A stretch of DNA of 5,702 nucleotides from Christensenella sp. UBA767 (GCA_002297185.1 DBJV01000105.1:7518-13219); one strand, 5' to 3'. Positions 1 to 5,409 are shown, counted from the stretch's first letter. Made by a program: numbers and translations. Notes: generated by a model not told the origin, from the letters alone.

Positions 1-426
1 AATTGCAAATATCATATAGTGTTCGCCCCTAAATACCGCAGACAAGCAATATACAGCAAGATAAAAGCGGATATAGGGAAAATAATACGCAAATTGTGTG
101 AGGTGAAAAAGGTTGAGATTTTGGAAGCGAACGCTTGCCCAGACCATATACACCTGTTAGTAAAAATACCACCGAATATAAGCGTTGCGCAATTTATGGG
201 GTATCTTAAGGGCAAGAGTTCGCTGATGATATTTGACAGGCACGCAAATCTAAAATACAAATACGGCAACAGGCACTTCTGGTGTAGAGGGTATTATGTG
301 GATACGGTTGGACGTAACGAGGCAAAGATTGCCGAGTACGTCCGAAACCAATTGCAAGAAGATATAATGAGCGACCAAATAAGCATAAAGGAATACATAG
401 ACCCATTTACGGGTGAAAAGGTTTAA
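1..426 (+). CDS. tnpA: IS200/IS605-family TnpA transposase (Y1 HUH single-strand transposase), 5'-truncated by window edge
   Basis: This is the transposase that cuts and rejoins single-stranded IS200/IS605 ends through a 5'-phosphotyrosine link. The frame is open from base 1 and reads NCKYHIVFAPKYRRQ, the usual near-N-terminal block of IS200 TnpA, so the real start lies outside the window; the GTG at 19 is an internal Val codon. About 141 residues are visible against roughly 150 for the family, so only a dozen or so are missing. The HUH metal-binding motif is HIH in PDHIHLLV (fragment residues 49-51). The catalytic tyrosine is probably in YVRNQ (Tyr113, with Gln117 four residues on), matching the Y-x-x-x-Q arrangement known from IS608 TnpA. 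The conserved blocks FMGYLKGKSS, NRHFWCRGYYVDTVG and DPFTGE are intact and no frameshift is seen, so the enzyme could be active. No tnpB lies downstream, which fits the IS200 (tnpA-only) type. Confidence 0.95.
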   Translation, partial: NCKYHIVFAPKYRRQAIYSKIKADIGKIIRKLCEVKKVEILEANACPDHIHLLVKIPPNISVAQFMGYLKGKSSLMIFDRHANLKYKYGNRHFWCRGYYVDTVGRNEAKIAEYVRNQLQEDIMSDQISIKEYIDPFTGEKV

Positions 427-435
427 GAGAAAAGA

Positions 436-529
436 CAGCCACTTGAGTGGCTGCCTGTGAAAACCAAGCGGTTGGCGAACGATTCAATACGTCTTGAGAC
501 GTCTAGCGGGTAACATGCCCTTGAAGGGC
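436..529 (+). repeat. Three subterminal hairpins downstream of tnpA
   Basis: Three hairpins lie between the tnpA stop and the right-end hairpin. They are CAGCCACT-tg-AGTGGCTG at 436-453, ACGTCT-tg-AGACGT at 489-502, and GCCCTT-g-AAGGGC at 517-529. The first starts about 10 bases after the tnpA stop and could stop or stabilise the transcript, though no T-run follows. Such structures are a usual part of the right end of IS200-like elements in Clostridia, as I recall them. Confidence 0.6.
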
Positions 530-537
530 TGGTGCAT

Positions 538-558
538 ACCTCGCGTTTTACGCGTGGT
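538..558 (+). repeat. IS200 right-end imperfect palindrome (probable TnpA recognition hairpin)
   Basis: ACC-t-CGCGT, loop TTT, ACGCG-t-GGT forms a hairpin with a single T/T mismatch in the stem, followed by TATGATTT. IS200/IS605 TnpA dimers bind such subterminal hairpins with an irregular T on the folded top strand and cut a short distance away. The position at the end of the element and the downstream sequence support this role. Cleavage near 566 is inferred. Confidence 0.7.
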
Positions 559-583
559 TATGATTTTATTGCAAAAGAGCAAT

Positions 584-1135
584 TTATCTGAGTTTCAATC
601 CGTCTTTGAACGCATTTCCAACCTTCTCTCCGACCACGAGATACGCATTGTTCACGGCGTCGTAAGAAATCGCTTTGAGTTTGGACGGATCCACTTTTCC
701 GTTTGTCAAAACACTTTCGTCCACGCTTACGTTGACGATTCTTCCGCGCATAATTTCGCCGTCGTAACTTATAAGTTCGCACTCGAGCGCAAACGGAAGT
801 TCGTTAACGATAGGCGCATTGACGCGCTTGCTGTCCGTCACGGTAAGTCCGCTGTTTTTGAATTTGTCGGGATTGTCGTTTGCCGACACTATGCCGAGAT
901 AATCGCATTCCGCAACGTAATCCGCCGTTGCCACCGACACGGTGAACGCCTTGGATTTGAGAATGTTCTTCACGGTCTTATGCGAAGGAGAGAGGCAAAT
1001 ACCGATTTCGTTTTCATCGGCAATTCCGCCCCACGCCGCATTCATAACGTCCGGTGTGCCGTTTTCATCATAGCTTGCAATCATCAAAACAGGCATAGGA
1101 TAAAGCCAAGTTTTTGCTCCAAAATCTTTTCTCAT
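584..1135 (-). CDS. Flavin reductase-like FMN-binding protein
   Basis: This 183-residue protein is complete. It belongs to the flavin reductase-like, FMN-binding split-barrel family (flavoredoxin/DIM6-NTAB type), cytoplasmic proteins that bind FMN and often pass electrons from NAD(P)H to flavin. The N-terminal block WLYPMPVLMIASYDENGTPDVMNAAWGG, then ICLSPSHKTVKNILKSKAFTVSVAT, CDYLGIVSAN, VNAPIVNELPFALECEL and C-terminal YLVVGEKVGNAFKDG follow the family order and length, with no signal peptide or membrane segment. The start is set by GAGGTG at 1142-1147, five bases before ATG. The true substrate cannot be read from sequence; many clostridial members have no known partner. It stands alone on its strand, with the IS200 right end converging on its 3' end and a hairpin array in its upstream region. 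No clear sigma-70-type promoter is seen, and the array would fall in or near its promoter or leader. Confidence 0.9.
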   Translation of the reverse strand: MRKDFGAKTWLYPMPVLMIASYDENGTPDVMNAAWGGIADENEIGICLSPSHKTVKNILKSKAFTVSVATADYVAECDYLGIVSANDNPDKFKNSGLTVTDSKRVNAPIVNELPFALECELISYDGEIMRGRIVNVSVDESVLTNGKVDPSKLKAISYDAVNNAYLVVGEKVGNAFKDGLKLR

Positions 1136-1161
1136 ATTTACACCTCACGGTTTTGTTTTTA

Positions 1162-1251
1162 GTGATATTGCACCTACGGTGCAGTGATATTTGTGCTACG
1201 CACAAGTGATATTCTCGCGTAGCGAGAGTGATATTTGCGCCGCAGGCGCAA
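1162..1251. repeat. Tandem GTGATATT / variable-hairpin array (four units)
   Basis: The 8-mer GTGATATT occurs at 1162, 1184, 1206 and 1228, a period of exactly 22 bases. Each copy is followed by a perfect short hairpin of different sequence: TGCACC-TAC-GGTGCA, TTGTGC-TAC-GCACAA, TCTCGC-GTA-GCGAGA, and TTGCGCC-GCA-GGCGCAA, the last one base pair longer. The 3-base loop has the same kind of sequence in each (TAC, TAC, GTA, GCA). After the fourth hairpin a GT starts a would-be fifth unit that is replaced by the palindrome at 1254. The 8-mer is constant and the stems vary while staying self-complementary, so the folding itself appears to be what is conserved. The array lies 27 bases upstream of the flavin reductase start codon. 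Function unknown. Confidence 0.85.
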
Positions 1252-1253
1252 GT

Positions 1254-1269
1254 TATGGAATATTCCATA
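1254..1269. repeat. 16-bp perfect palindrome TATGGAATATTCCATA
   Basis: The sequence equals its own reverse complement over 16 bases and directly abuts the end of the GTGATATT array. A 17-base stretch, ATGGAATATTCCATATT (1255-1271), recurs exactly at 5545-5561 in the same orientation. Two direct copies of TTAGGCGC follow at 1270-1277 and 1280-1287, spaced 10 bases apart. This is a dispersed short palindromic repeat; its role is unknown. Confidence 0.8.
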
Positions 1270-1302
1270 TTAGGCGCAGTTAGGCGCGATTTAACGCTGT
1301 TT

Positions 1303-1428
1303 TAAAATCGCTCTATTTAGATGAAGAACAAGGCACCGCTGTCCGATACAAAACCCAACGTACACAAGCGTACGTGATTTTGGAGCGGACGGCGGTAACG
1401 CAGTTATTCGCTAAATAGTGCGATTTTA
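1303..1428. repeat. 126-bp imperfect palindrome, MITE-like, at the 3' end of the ABC transporter gene
   Basis: The outer arms are 1303-1320 and 1411-1428, 18 bases paired with one T/T mismatch (TAAAATCGC...CTATTTAG against CTAAATAG...GCGATTTTA). Inside is a symmetric 14/14-base unpaired stretch. An 11-bp stem follows (ACCGCTGTCCG 1335-1345 with CGGACGGCGGT 1386-1396, one G-T pair), then CAAAA/TTTTG, then ACGTAC/GTACGT (1358-1363, 1370-1375) with a 6-base loop. The ends are TA...TA, as left by elements that duplicate a TA target. On the minus strand its first bases provide the TAA stop of the ABC gene. It could be a miniature inverted-repeat element, a structured RNA, or a bulky transcript end; there is no T-run of the usual terminator kind. 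A further hairpin, GCGATTT (1286-1292) with AAATCGC (1305-1311), could compete with its outer arm. Confidence 0.7.
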
Positions 1429-4248
1429 CTCTACTCGGAGAGCGTCAACGACATTCTTGCGAGAGGCATTTATCGCCGGAATAATACCTGAAATCACCGT
1501 CAAGAGCAAGCTGATGCCGACGAGGGCGAGAGCGTGCAAGGGGTGGAAATGCAGGAGCGAGCCGATGCCGGTGGCGGCTTTGATGATGAGAGATATAAGC
1601 GGACAGAGGATATAGGTGACGACTATTCCGATGACGCCGCTGCTGAAACCTATGATTGCGGTTTCGGCAATAAAGACGTTGCGGATGTCGCGCTTGCGTG
1701 CGCCGATTGCGCGCAGGATACCTATTTCTCGGATACGCTCGATGACGGAGTTTGACGTGATAACGCCGATCATGACGGTAGATACCACAAGCGAAATGGA
1801 CGCCACGGCGATGAGCATTGCAGACACGAGGTCAATCATAATGGTTATGTTGTAGAGGAACATCGCCGACACGTCAAAGTAGCCGATTTCGGTCTTGTCC
1901 CACGCCTCGATATACTTGACTGCCGCGTCTTTTTGCTCAAACGTCTCGGGGAACACGGTAATAAAGCTTGCCGCCCTATCTGCGCCGACCGCCTTTGCGA
2001 AATAGTCGAGCGTTAGAACCTTTTGACTTACGATATCAAGGAGTTCGCTGCTGAAACTATCGTCGGTAAAGCCCGAATTGTTTATCTCGTCGTACGTGCC
2101 GAAAATGGTTGCGCCTTGCGGCGTAAGCGTGCGTTGGATGCGCGCCACTTCGCTGTTGTACGCTTGATCCATTGCCCATTCCGCAAATTCGGGGGTGTAG
2201 CAAAGTGCGGAATTTACGAATGAATAACCGCCCTTCTTCTGTCTGATTACGCCGACGATTTTGAGTTCGTTTTCTGCACTGTCATATAGCGATTGAAGTC
2301 TGGATTGATCCGTTTCCGACCAATAGAGCAAGGACGGATTTCTATTAAATCCCATCGGATCGTACGTGTTTTCGCCAGTCTTGACATAGTAATCGTCGTT
2401 GAGAATCATTTTGACGGATTGACCGATGAAATACTCATAGGAGATATCGGAAGTGCCGAGGGAAACGGGCTTTCCGTCCACCAATTTGATAGAACCGTCG
2501 TCGTTCTTTTCGTATAGTTCGATACCGAACTCGTCAAGCAAATCTTGCGATATCTTGTTATCCTTGCCGATGCAAAGCAAAATCTCGTTCTTGTTTTGCG
2601 GATAGCGGCTGTTCTCACCAATAAGGTCGTAAGATTCGAGCATGGTATCCTTATCGCTCGCAAGTTCTTGCCAATACTTGGATTGTAAACCGTTTTCGCC
2701 AAGCACAGTCGTTGCGATTGCAAGCGCGGTTATAGGCTCGGGCGATTGCGATACGTCGGTATAAGTGATATTGCCGTTTTTGTCGTACGACTTGCGAATA
2801 AGGTTGTATCTCAATCCGTAATTTATGCTTATAGACTTATAGTTGTCTTTGGGCATATTCTTCATATATTGAGTAAACTCTTCCGTAATCTCGTTTTTGG
2901 TGATGCCTTCAAGGAAGGGTTTTGTGAAAGAGGAAATATAACTGTCGATACTTCCGCCGCTGTCTGTGCTTACGCCGATTTTATCGCTATCGGGAAAGTC
3001 CTTGGAATTGTCTTGATTTTGGAAATTCATCATCATATCCATAATCGCAGAGTTCTGCACGTCGTATTGATAAATTCCCAAAGGCACGCTGGAGAACATC
3101 TCCTTTTCCATCTTTTCCACATACACGTTAAAGCCGTTGGATATGGAAAGCACGAGACCGAGACCTATAATACCGATACTTCCTGCAAACATCGTAAAGA
3201 ACGTGCGGCGTTTTTTGGAAACGAGGTTTCTCCACGAAAGACCGAACGCCATACCTGCGCTCATAGACGTAGGTTTGAAGGACTTGTCTTTGCGCTTTTT
3301 CTTCTTTGACAAACTGTTTATGCCCAATTTATCAAAGAGCGCGTTGGCTGCGCCACCCACCTTTTTCATTGCAAGTTTGCGCTTGCGGTTAGACAACTTT
3401 TTGGAGTTATCCTCCTCCTCTTGCTGCACGTTTTCGGCGTTTATCTCGTCGTTTTGAAGAGATGAAGTGTCGATTGTGGTGCTTTGCGCAATTGTCGGAT
3501 CGATGATTTCATCGACGGCGGCAACGTCTTGATTGCCTTCTACTTGTTCTTCCGCCGCCTCTTCTTCGGGGTTATAAGGATTGGTGTCCTCAATGAGTTG
3601 ACCGTCTTTAAAGCGGCAGATACGAGTTGCGTATTGATAGGCAAGTTCCGCATTGTGCGTAACCATAATGACGAGGCGAGTCTTGGATATTTCTTGCAAA
3701 ATATCCATAACCTGCACGCTGAGTTCGCTGTCCAAAGCACCCGTCGGTTCGTCCGCAAGAATAATCTTTGGGTCGTTGACGATGGCCCTTGCGATAGCGA
3801 CGCGCTGCATTTGTCCGCCGCTCAATTGGTTTGGGCGCTTGTGGATTTCCTCGTGCATATTGACTTTATGCAATGCGGCGACCGCCTTTGCCCTACGCGT
3901 CTTTTTGCCCTCGCCTACAAGGCTCAAAGCAAGCTCGACGTTTTCAAGCACGGTAAGGTGCGGTATAAGATTGTAACTTTGGAAAACGAAACCGATAGTT
4001 GCGTTTCTGTACGCATCCCAATGCTCGTCGTCGAAATCGCGCGTGGAAACGCCACCGATAACGAGGTCACCGCTGGTGTATCTGTCAAGACCGCCTATAA
4101 TGTTGAGCATTGTGGTTTTTCCGCATCCGGACGGGCCTAAAATGGCAACGAACTCACTCTCTCTGAAGTTGAGCGACACTTTGCGGAGTGCATGCACCGT
4201 TGTGGTGGCGGTGGGATAATCTTTTACAATGTCTTTAAGTTGGAGCAT
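1426..4248 (-). CDS. Fused ABC transporter ATPase/permease, MacB/FtsX-like, 940 residues
   Basis: This is one chain with an N-terminal ATPase and a C-terminal MacB/FtsX-type permease, an exporter or mechanotransmission ABC protein in the cytoplasmic membrane. The ATPase covers residues 1-225: Walker A GPSGCGKT 38-45, Q-loop Gln90, signature LSGGQ 142-146, Walker B IILADE 162-167, H-loop His198. An acidic linker (about 227-282) leads into a lysine/arginine-rich stretch with KKKKRK at 315-320. TM1 is at about 350-370, followed by a roughly 420-residue extracellular domain, then three helices near 804-832, 861-890 and 908-928. Between TM2 and TM3 lies RIREIGILRAIGARKRDI, the FtsX-like cytoplasmic coupling segment. 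At 940 residues it is much longer than MacB (about 650), mostly in the extracellular domain and linker. The start is the ATG at 4246-4248, placed by AGGTGG just upstream; the in-frame TTG at 4258-4260 overlaps that site. The stop codon lies in the palindrome at 1303-1428. The substrate is unknown; antimicrobial peptide or drug efflux is plausible given the neighbouring TetR. Confidence 0.95.
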   Translation of the reverse strand: MLQLKDIVKDYPTATTTVHALRKVSLNFRESEFVAILGPSGCGKTTMLNIIGGLDRYTSGDLVIGGVSTRDFDDEHWDAYRNATIGFVFQSYNLIPHLTVLENVELALSLVGEGKKTRRAKAVAALHKVNMHEEIHKRPNQLSGGQMQRVAIARAIVNDPKIILADEPTGALDSELSVQVMDILQEISKTRLVIMVTHNAELAYQYATRICRFKDGQLIEDTNPYNPEEEAAEEQVEGNQDVAAVDEIIDPTIAQSTTIDTSSLQNDEINAENVQQEEEDNSKKLSNRKRKLAMKKVGGAANALFDKLGINSLSKKKKRKDKSFKPTSMSAGMAFGLSWRNLVSKKRRTFFTMFAGSIGIIGLGLVLSISNGFNVYVEKMEKEMFSSVPLGIYQYDVQNSAIMDMMMNFQNQDNSKDFPDSDKIGVSTDSGGSIDSYISSFTKPFLEGITKNEITEEFTQYMKNMPKDNYKSISINYGLRYNLIRKSYDKNGNITYTDVSQSPEPITALAIATTVLGENGLQSKYWQELASDKDTMLESYDLIGENSRYPQNKNEILLCIGKDNKISQDLLDEFGIELYEKNDDGSIKLVDGKPVSLGTSDISYEYFIGQSVKMILNDDYYVKTGENTYDPMGFNRNPSLLYWSETDQSRLQSLYDSAENELKIVGVIRQKKGGYSFVNSALCYTPEFAEWAMDQAYNSEVARIQRTLTPQGATIFGTYDEINNSGFTDDSFSSELLDIVSQKVLTLDYFAKAVGADRAASFITVFPETFEQKDAAVKYIEAWDKTEIGYFDVSAMFLYNITIMIDLVSAMLIAVASISLVVSTVMIGVITSNSVIERIREIGILRAIGARKRDIRNVFIAETAIIGFSSGVIGIVVTYILCPLISLIIKAATGIGSLLHFHPLHALALVGISLLLTVISGIIPAINASRKNVVDALRVE

Positions 4249-4251
4249 AAT

Positions 4252-4257
4252 CCACCT
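4252..4257 (-). promoter_or_regulatory. Ribosome binding site that fixes the ABC transporter start
   Basis: On the minus strand AGGTGG precedes ATT-ATG, a Shine-Dalgarno match three bases before the ATG at 4246-4248. An in-frame TTG four codons further upstream overlaps this site and is therefore unlikely to be the start. The same AGGTG style of site precedes the flavin reductase and tetR genes. Confidence 0.75.
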
Positions 4258-4258
4258 C

Positions 4259-4311
4259 AATATTGCGATATTTTATCTTTTATACGATTGTATATATTAT
4301 CTTTTTGTCCT
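4259..4311 (-). promoter_or_regulatory. AT-rich promoter/operator region of the ABC transporter gene
   Basis: The stretch between the tetR terminator and the ABC start is almost purely A/T. Minus-strand candidates for -10 boxes are TAAAAT (4270-4275), TATAAA (4279-4284) and TACAAT (4287-4292); AGGACA (4306-4311) is the best -35-like hexamer, but no pair has ideal spacing. Two 14-bp inverted repeats with 4-base centres, AATAT-tgcg-ATATT (4259-4272) and TATAC-gatt-GTATA (4281-4294), are possible TetR half-site pairs. ATATTGC and TATTTTATC (plus-strand reading) also occur upstream of tetR, hinting at shared control. The AT content makes chance matches likely. Confidence 0.4.
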
Positions 4312-4333
4312 TAAAAAAGACTTAAAAGACAAC

Positions 4334-4362
4334 AAGAGAATGACTATAAAAGCCATTCTCTT
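4334..4362 (-). terminator. Probable terminator after tetR
   Basis: AAGAGAATG (4334-4342) pairs perfectly with CATTCTCTT (4354-4362), a 9-bp stem with an 11-base loop, extendable by ACA/TGT with one bulge. Read on the minus strand it lies 27 bases after the tetR stop and is followed by GTTGTCTTTT and then another T-rich run. It is moderate in strength and not GC-rich. It suggests that the ABC gene has its own promoter, with some read-through from tetR possible. Confidence 0.55.
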
Positions 4363-4389
4363 TTGTAGCGGTCGTGTTATTGCGCAAAA

Positions 4390-4986
4390 TTAGTCTTGCG
4401 TTTTCGTCACGGAAATCCAATCGACGCCCTTGCTCACCGCGTCCGAGATGTTTTTGCAAAGCTCTTCGAGGGTGATTGTGCTCTTGTGATTGAACCAAAT
4501 CTTGAAACATTCCGTGATACCTGCCGCTGCAAAAGCAATGACGTATCTCACCTTGCCCATGTCGAGATCCTTGTTCGTGGTCTCGGCAAGACGATGCATG
4601 TACGCAGCAACGATACGCTCGTTGATCTTGTCGAGGAGTTGTCCCGACGTGCTGGATGAAAGGATATATCTGTTGTTTTGGTCTTGTTTTGCGATTTCGT
4701 CTGCGAGAGTGCTTAAAAGCGTGTACGGAGATTGCATAACTTCAACCATATCCGCCTCGCCCATAATCTTGTCGATACGCGCGATAATCCCGTTTTCGAT
4801 GTCCGTGCGAACGTCGCCCACGGTGTCATAATACATATAAAACGTACTTCTCGTGATATTCGCCTTTTGCGTGAGTTCGCTTATGGTGATATCCGACATA
4901 TCTTTCTCTTGCACAAGTTGCTTGAACGCATCAAAAATGGCGTTCTTTGTTTTTATGACTCTTTTGTCAATTCCACCGTTTTTCAT
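4390..4986 (-). CDS. TetR/AcrR-family transcriptional regulator
   Basis: This is a 198-residue one-component repressor of usual TetR length. The N-terminal DNA-binding domain runs from about residue 8 to 60: helix 1 in KTKNAIFDAFKQLVQEK, then ITISELTQKANITRSTFYMYYDTVGDV, where ISELTQKANITRSTFYMYY is the helix-turn-helix with the family's characteristic T-x-Y-x-Y/H-F-like end. The rest, about 65-198, is the ligand-binding and dimer domain and resembles the TetR_C group common in Firmicutes; its ligand cannot be read. The start is ATG at 4984-4986, preceded by AAAGGTGA. It is in the same direction as the large ABC transporter 141 bases downstream, with a probable terminator between them, and divergent from the small gene at 5122. 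Control of the exporter and of itself is the likely role, by family precedent; it is not shown directly. Confidence 0.93.
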   Translation of the reverse strand: MKNGGIDKRVIKTKNAIFDAFKQLVQEKDMSDITISELTQKANITRSTFYMYYDTVGDVRTDIENGIIARIDKIMGEADMVEVMQSPYTLLSTLADEIAKQDQNNRYILSSSTSGQLLDKINERIVAAYMHRLAETTNKDLDMGKVRYVIAFAAAGITECFKIWFNHKSTITLEELCKNISDAVSKGVDWISVTKTQD

Positions 4987-4995
4987 AAATTCACC

Positions 4996-5013
4996 TTTGC
5001 TTTATATTGCAAA
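4996..5013. promoter_or_regulatory. Possible TetR operator over the tetR ribosome binding site
   Basis: TTTGC (4996-5000) and GCAAA (5009-5013) form an inverted repeat with an 8-base centre. At 18 bp overall it is in the size range of TetR-family operators, and it sits over the tetR leader. This is inference from symmetry and position only. Confidence 0.3.
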
Positions 5014-5017
5014 ATGT

Positions 5018-5046
5018 ATTTTATCATATAATTGTCTATTTTTCCA
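5018..5046 (-). promoter_or_regulatory. Candidate tetR promoter
   Basis: On the minus strand, TGGAAA (5041-5046, 4 of 6 matches to TTGACA) and TAAAAT (5018-5023, 5 of 6 matches to TATAAT) are separated by 17 bases. They lie about 32 bases upstream of the tetR start codon, leaving room for a short leader with its ribosome binding site. The region is AT-rich, so the match is moderate evidence. Confidence 0.45.
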
Positions 5047-5076
5047 CCCCATTTATCAAATATTTATGAAATTAAT

Positions 5077-5091
5077 AAATCTTTAAGATTT
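5077..5091. promoter_or_regulatory. Inverted repeat AAATCT-tta-AGATTT in the divergent intergenic region
   Basis: A perfect 6-bp inverted repeat with a 3-base centre lies 30 bases upstream of the small gene at 5122 and in the divergent region shared with tetR. It could be an operator for the small gene or a chance AT-rich symmetry. Confidence 0.3.
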
Positions 5092-5121
5092 GCGCACGCT
5101 ACGTGTACGAGGAAATAAATT

Positions 5122-5301
5122 ATGAAAATCAGAAGAAAAAGAAAGTATCAACCGCCGCTCTCTCACAGCAACCTTACAAAACACGAAAACATGCGCTCGC
5201 ATTTCGATCCCAACGGCAGTTGGACAGGCGTTCCCGAAAGAGAGGGCTACCCCGACGTCCCCGACGGCGAAAAACCCGTGCAGGACGCAGATGATTTATG
5301 A
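5122..5301 (+). CDS. Small conserved-looking hypothetical protein, 59 residues, DPNGSWTGVP / PVQDADDL type
   Basis: I cannot assign a function. The frame ATG to TGA reads a lysine/arginine-rich start (MKIRRKRKYQ), a middle with HSNLTKHENM, then SHFDPNGSWTGVP and an acidic end finishing PVQDADDL. The DPNGS-x-TGVP plus PVQDADDL pattern resembles short uncharacterised proteins I recall from Clostridia and other Firmicutes; this is memory, not a search. The gene has a good GAGGAA ribosome binding site (5109-5114) about seven bases before the ATG. Codon use in the second half is GC-richer at third positions, unlike random intergenic DNA. No signal peptide, membrane helix or cysteine is present. 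It is divergent from tetR, and a nested hairpin begins two bases after its stop. Longer overlapping frames on both strands give arginine-rich, low-quality proteins and are probably shadows of this gene. Confidence 0.72.
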   Translation: MKIRRKRKYQPPLSHSNLTKHENMRSHFDPNGSWTGVPEREGYPDVPDGEKPVQDADDL

Positions 5302-5303
5302 GT

Positions 5304-5371
5304 TTTGCGCCGAATGCTAAACACGTGTCACTTATCTCGTAGAGATAACTTGACACATATTTAGGCGCAAA
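5304..5371. repeat. Nested inverted repeat just after the small gene
   Basis: The outer arms TTTGCGCC (5304-5311) and GGCGCAAA (5364-5371) enclose TAAA/TTTA (5318-5321, 5360-5363). Inside these are GTGTCA/TGACAC (5325-5330, 5351-5356) and TTATCTC-gta-GAGATAA (5332-5348). Small bulges separate the stems. The 7-bp outer arm TTGCGCC/GGCGCAA is identical to the fourth hairpin of the array at 1235-1251, and the GTA loop matches that array's loops. It begins two bases after the stop of the small gene and may protect or end its transcript. Confidence 0.75.
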
Positions 5372-5377
5372 CGTCCT

Positions 5378-5409
5378 GCGCAAAAGCAATCAAAGCATTG
5401 CTTTTGTGC
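5378..5409. terminator. Terminator-like hairpin, possibly bidirectional
   Basis: The arm 5378-5390 (GCGCAAAAGCAAT) pairs with 5397-5409 (ATTGCTTTTGTGC) over 13 positions with one G-T pair and a 6-base loop. The A-run in one arm and T-run in the other are inside the stem, not a clean tail after it, so termination is plausible in either direction but not certain. It lies 76 bases downstream of the small gene's stop and is the best candidate transcript end for it. Confidence 0.45.

Larger units (their letters stand above)
1..567 (+). mobile_element. IS200-like insertion sequence, right-hand part (left end outside window)
   Basis: The element consists of the truncated tnpA and about 140 non-coding bases carrying four short hairpins, ending in the imperfect palindrome with GTGGTTATGATTT typical of clostridial IS200 right ends. 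The exact cleavage site cannot be read without the left end or an empty site, so the right boundary near 566-567 is approximate. IS200-type elements have no terminal inverted repeats and make no target duplication, so none was expected. The element ends about 17 bases from the stop codon of the convergent flavin reductase gene. Confidence 0.85.

Noticed and set aside
19..21. GTG as the start codon of tnpA
   Set aside because: The frame is open to base 1 and the residues before it (NCKYHI) belong to the conserved IS200 TnpA N-terminal block, so this is an internal Val codon.
568..583. ATTGC-aaaaga-GCAAT as a terminator for the flavin reductase gene
   Set aside because: It has only five base pairs and no T-run on the minus strand. 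It may be chance or part of the IS target region.
494..1162. A 222-residue plus-strand open frame
   Set aside because: It overlaps the flavin reductase gene antisense, crosses the IS boundary, and has no recognisable domain or ribosome binding site.
1162..1251. A CRISPR array
   Set aside because: The repeats are only 8 bases long, the spacers are 14-16 bases and all are perfect hairpins, and no cas gene is nearby. The layout is the opposite of CRISPR.
2746..3309. A 187-residue plus-strand open frame inside the ABC gene
   Set aside because: It is antisense to a gene with clear family motifs; its composition is that of a coding shadow.
3484..4140. A 218-residue plus-strand open frame inside the ABC ATPase region
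   Set aside because: It mirrors the conserved ATPase codons on the opposite strand and has no independent support.
4258..4260. TTG start for the ABC transporter (adds four residues)
   Set aside because: It would overlap the AGGTGG ribosome binding site that is correctly placed for the ATG at 4246-4248.
5027..5032. TATAAT as the plus-strand -10 box of the small gene
   Set aside because: The hexamer is perfect, but the nearest -35-like TTGCAA is only 14 bases away and nothing suitable lies at 16-18. In such AT-rich DNA it cannot be called.
5103..5294. Plus-strand 63-residue frame, and a minus-strand frame at 5174-5389, over the small gene
   Set aside because: Both are arginine-rich shadow products. 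The frame 5122-5301 has the better ribosome binding site and a sensible composition with a recognisable tail.
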